A stretch of 64,000 nucleotides of DNA from Ovis canadensis (lineage: Eukaryota; Chordata; Mammalia; Artiodactyla; Bovidae). The position numbers were made by a program, and so were the translations under genes. A model generated the notes under the pieces. It was not told where the DNA came from, did not search any database, and saw only the letters and a list, made by a program, of their open reading frames with translations. The stretch is from NCBI RefSeq assembly GCF_042477335.2, contig NC_091247.1, positions 37,003,501-37,067,500 on the forward strand, written 5' to 3'. This document shows, piece by piece, positions 60,357-64,000 of this stretch; within the stretch, counting starts at the first letter, position 1, and each line of letters opens with the position of its first letter.

Positions 60357-60776
60357 ATTTATGTGTCAGCTTGACAGGGCTAAAGGATGTCTAGGATAGC
60401 TGATAGTTAGCTGGTTTCTGGTTGTGTCTGTGAGGGTGTTTCTGGAAGAGATTAGCATCTGAAGAAGATCTGCCCTCATCAGTGCAGGCAGGTACCATGC
60501 AATCCCTTGTGGGTGTGAATAGATCAAAAAAAAAAGTGAAGGAAGGGCAATTTCCTCTCTCTCCTTGAGCTGGGACATCCATCTTCTCCTGTCCCCAGGC
60601 ATCAGTGCTCCTGGTTCTCAGGCCTCCAGACCTGGACTGAGTTATCCTACCAGCTGCTCTGACTCTCCAGATCAGCCTCCATAATCACATGAGCCAGTTC
60701 CCATAATAAATCTCCTCTTGTATATCTATATATATCCTATTGATTCTGTTTCTCTGGAGAACCTTGACTAATACAG
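60357..60776 (+). repeat. Old LTR-like repeat, copy 2
   Basis: It runs from GTGTCAGCTTGACAGGGC to GGAGAACCTTGACTAATACAG, parallel to the copy at 17.82 kb. Confidence 0.55.
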
Positions 60777-60956
60777 AGCATTAAAATAGTTATTACAAAT
60801 GGGTATGGTTGAAGCACTGCAGTAAAGGGATTGATTATTGCCTTAGCTCGTCCCTTGACAGTTCGGTTCTATAATAGGCACTCATTTCTTAGGCTCCAAA
60901 ACGATGCTATCATTTAGCCTTATGAAGTTCTGATTAGAAAAAGTAGAGCTAGGGGA

Positions 60957-61085
60957 CTTCCCTGGAGGCCCAGATAGTTAAGACTTCATGCTTCCAATGA
61001 AGGGACCACAGATTCCATCCCTGGTCTGGGAACTAAGATCCGGCATGGTGCAGCCTAATAAATAAATAAAAATAAAACAACAACA
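60957..61085 (+). mobile_element. CHR-type SINE
   Basis: It starts GACTTCCCTGGAGGCCC, continues AGTTAAGACTTCATGCTTCC and ends in an AATAAATAAATAAAAATAAAAC tail. Confidence 0.85.
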
Positions 61086-61271
61086 AAAAGTCGTATAAGG
61101 GGAAGAGCAGAAAATGCAAGTGGATACTTCAATGTTAAAAGAAAGAAAAGGCAGAGATAGTACTTTAACCTTTAACTACATTTTGAGCATAGCCTTGTAT
61201 CAACTCCGTTGTCAAGACATTGTGAGACATTGTGATAGCTATTCCTTATTAGGTGTCCTCTGGGCTTAGGA

Positions 61272-61475
61272 GCGCTTCCCTGGTGGCTCCGCGGTGAAGA
61301 ATGAATCTGCCTGCCAAGCAGGAGATGTAGGTTCGATCCCTGAGTCAGGAGGAACCCCTGGAGAAGGAAATGGCAACCCACTTCAGTATCCTTGCCTGGA
61401 CAATCCCAGAGACAGAGGAGCCTGGCGGGCTACAATCCATGGCGTCTCAAGAGTGTCGGACATGACTTATCAACT
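61272..61475 (+). mobile_element. Bov-tA SINE
   Basis: Head GCGCTTCCCTGGTGGCTCC; the body is intact. Confidence 0.92.
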
Positions 61476-61499
61476 AAACACTAACAACATGTATGGAGA

Positions 61500-61708
61500 G
61501 GTTTCCTTAGTGGCTCAGATGGTTAAAGATCTGCCTGCAGTGCAGAAGACCCAGGTTTGATTCCTGGGTCAGGAAGATCCCCTGGAGGAGGAAATGGCAA
61601 CCCACTCCAGTATTCTTGCCTGGAGAATCCCACGGACAGGAGCCTGGCAGGCTGCAGTCCATGGGGTCACAAAGTGTTGGACACGACTAAGTGACTAACA
61701 AACACACA
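61500..61708 (+). mobile_element. Bov-tA SINE (second copy, 25 bp downstream)
   Basis: Head GTTTCCTTAGTGGCTCAG; same orientation as its neighbour. Confidence 0.92.
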
Positions 61709-61849
61709 GGTTTAGGTGCCTTCATTCTGCAGGTCAGAGGAGTGGAAGCTCAGATAGTAAGTGATAAAAGAGATCATCCTGCTTGATCTGAAGGCCATGT
61801 TTTCCCAGCATGCCCTGGTGCTTCTAAGAGCAAAGTTGTACTTGACAGG

Positions 61850-62208
61850 TGCTATAGGCTGCATGGTTGCACCCCTACAAAATTCATATATGAAACCCAA
61901 TCCCCAATATGATGGTATTGGGGGTGAGGCCTTTGGGGTGAACACAGGTCATGAGAGAGGAGCCCACATGAATGGGATTAGTGTCCTATAAAGGAGACCC
62001 CAGAGAGCTCCCTGGCTCCTTCCCCCTTATGAAGACACAGCAAGAAGACAGCCACCTATGAGCCAGAGGCAGGCTCTCAGACACCAAATCTGCTGGCTCC
62101 TTGATTTTGGACTTTTCAGGTTCCAGACCTCTGAGAAATAAATTTTTATTGTTTAAGCTACAAACTCTATGATATTCTTATTATAGCAGCCCAAATGGAC
62201 TAAGACAC
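61850..62208 (+). mobile_element. MLT1-like solo LTR fossil
   Basis: It has GGTGAGGCCTTTGGGGTG, GAGACCCCAGAGAGCTCC and TGAGAAATAAATTTTTATTG in the expected order, and ends AATGGACTAAGACACC. Confidence 0.75.
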
Positions 62209-62534
62209 CAAGTTCCAACTTGTTTGGGGAAGCCCACAGTTGACAAGAAGTCTGATTCTGTAGTTATTGTCACAAAGTGTCCCAAATCTGATCTCCATCC
62301 TGTATGTTGCGCTGGGACCCTTGCCCTTCCTAGATCTCAGTCCCAGTGGTGAGAGAAACTCCAGGCCCTGGAATGATCTGTGACTAGATGACTGAAGACA
62401 CTCTCTGCCCAGTGAGTCACTTTCCCTCTCCAGGTATGCCACATTATTATTGTGCAAGAGCATATGTTTTAATATTTAATAGAGTTAAGCATGTTCATTC
62501 CTTTTTTAAAAAGTTTCCTGTCACATAGCTGGCA

Positions 62535-63440
62535 TTCAGTAAATTTTTAAAAATGTTTACTTTATATTGGAATATAGTTGATTTATGATGTGTTAGGTTC
62601 AGGTGTACAACAAAGTAATTCAATTATACATATACTTATATCTATTCTCTTTCAGATTCTTGTCGCACATAGGTTATTACAGAATATTGAGCAGAGTTCC
62701 CTGTACTATACAATAGGCCCTTGTTCATTATCTCTTTTACATGTAGGAGGAGTGTGTTAATGTTAATCCCAACCTCCTAATTTATCCCTCCATCACAACT
62801 TTCTCCTTTGGTAGCCATGAATTTGTTTTCTAAGTCGGTAAATCTGTTTCTGTTTTGTAAAAAGTTAATTTGTATGATTTTTTACATTCCACGTATAAGT
62901 GATACCATATGATATTTGTCTTTCTCTAACTTACTTCACTTAGTACAGTAACCCCTATGTCCATCCATGTTGCTGCAAATGGCATTGTTTCATTCTTTTT
63001 ATGGCTGAATAATATTCCATTATTTATATGTACTACATCTTTATCCATCCATCAGTCAGTGGACATTTAGGTTGCTCTCATGTCCTGGCCTTTGTACATA
63101 CTGCTGCAATGAGCATAGGGGTGCATGTATCTCTTTTGAATTATGGTTTTCTCTGGGTATATGCCCAGGAGTGGGGTTGTTGGATCATACGGTAATTCTA
63201 TTTTTAGTTTTTTAAGGAATCTCCACAATATTCTCCATAGTGGCTGCACCAGTTTACATTCTCACCAGTAGTATAGGAGGGCTCCCTTTTCTCCACACCC
63301 TCTCTAGCACTTATTGTTTGTAGACTTTTTGATGTTGGCCATTATGTCAGTCAGAATGAATAATAAAAAGAATAATACATAAAAAGAATAATACATCATT
63401 ATAATTTTTATTTGCATTTCTCTAATAATTAGTGATGTTG
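62535..63440 (-). mobile_element. L1 LINE 3' fragment
   Basis: This is the - strand 3' UTR and end of ORF2 ([21 protein letters not shown] near 63070-63245). It is more diverged than the 20.8- and 56.7-kb copies and contains a 16-bp tandem duplication at 63365-63396. Confidence 0.85.
63365..63396 (+). repeat. 16-bp perfect tandem duplication in an L1
   Basis: AAAAAGAATAATACAT occurs twice in a row. Confidence 0.95.
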
Positions 63441-64000
63441 AGCATCTTTTCATGTGAATAATTTTATAAATGAATGCTTCAAAGAGCTTATGGTCATGGT
63501 GACATGATAAACTAAATAGATAAAAAGAAATGGTGCCATAGGAATATATTCATTCAATAGATGATTAAACAGCTGTTACATGTAAGGCACTGTGCCAAGT
63601 GCAGTGGAAGATCCTAGAGTAAATAAACAACAGATATGTACATAAACTACTTGGCCTTACCTCCACTTTGAAGGCACCCAGAATGAAGTGGAGACCTGGG
63701 CCGACCAGCTAGATGAGGTCTATAGAAACTGAAGCTCAATACAATTCTAGGTTGTTATTCAAGTAGAAATGCACAGTAGTGTGCAAAATGGATAGTATCC
63801 TGAAACCATGGAAAAGTTGAGGTGGCACCTTCTGGCCCAACGGAAAAAGTAGGGAGCTGTGAGAATCAGAGTGGTAGGCTTTGAGGAGAAGCTGAACACA
63901 TGTTTTTAGGAAAATGATCCAAAAAGGAAACCCTGAAGTTATCTACATCAGGTCGATGACTGCCTTGACTCCAGGGACACTCACCTTTCCAATCCGTAGT
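63441..64000. other. Intergenic window end
   Basis: A weak MIR-like segment near 63545-63625 (CATGTAAGGCACTGTGCC). The rest is not recognised. Confidence 0.45.

Overview
This is genomic DNA from a ruminant, most likely a bovid such as cattle, yak, bison, buffalo, sheep or goat. The evidence is the dense load of BovB (RTE-clade) LINEs and of Bov-tA, Bov-A2 and CHR-type tRNA-derived SINEs, with artiodactyl-type L1 copies and older mammalian MIR, MLT1-like and hAT-like fossils. The species cannot be fixed from sequence alone.

There is one clear multi-exon gene, YPEL5, on the + strand. A CpG island (about 33.9-35.35 kb) holds the promoter and a likely non-coding first exon ending at the donor at 34334/34335. 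A ~10.4 kb first intron follows. Coding exon 2 starts at 44691 (ATG at 44715), a 1,474-bp intron follows, and exon 3 begins at 46330 with the stop ending at 46554. A poly(A) signal lies at 47248-47253. The deduced 121-residue protein matches the whole Yippee zinc-binding signature. YPEL5 is known as a partner of the CTLH/GID ubiquitin ligase and as a centrosome and spindle protein.

About 1.7 kb upstream of the CpG island, on the - strand, is an intronless RPS26 retrocopy with an intact 115-residue reading frame. A perfect 14-bp target-site duplication (30801-30814 and 32125-32138) shows that the insertion is about 1.31 kb. It therefore carries about 0.87 kb beyond the normal RPS26 poly(A) signal and ends in a separate ATTAAA signal and an A-rich tail. 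This points to a read-through transcript as the template.

The rest is intergenic or intronic and mostly repeats. 1-33 kb: BovB copies at 1.0, 4.35-7.06, 9.03-10.41, 15.57-16.80, 19.72-20.06 and 29.08-29.47 kb; a 4.5-kb 5'-truncated L1 (20.79-25.29 kb) split by a younger BovB; several SINEs and old LTR-like repeats. 35-44 kb (YPEL5 intron 1): hAT-like and MIR fossils, a compound inverted SINE, L1 pieces. About 46-51.4 kb: almost free of young repeats. 51-64 kb: Bov-A2, a scrambled BovB (53.84-56.19 kb), a recent L1 with a 5' inversion (56.74-58.88 kb), LTR-like fossils and a 3' L1 fragment.

I saw no CRISPR array, operon, phage or other prokaryotic system. The best candidates for a second look are the RPS26 read-through retrocopy, the compound hairpin-like SINE in YPEL5 intron 1, structural motifs in the YPEL5 promoter, a 29-bp tandem duplication next to the exon 2 acceptor, and several nested insertions whose order can be read from target-site duplications.
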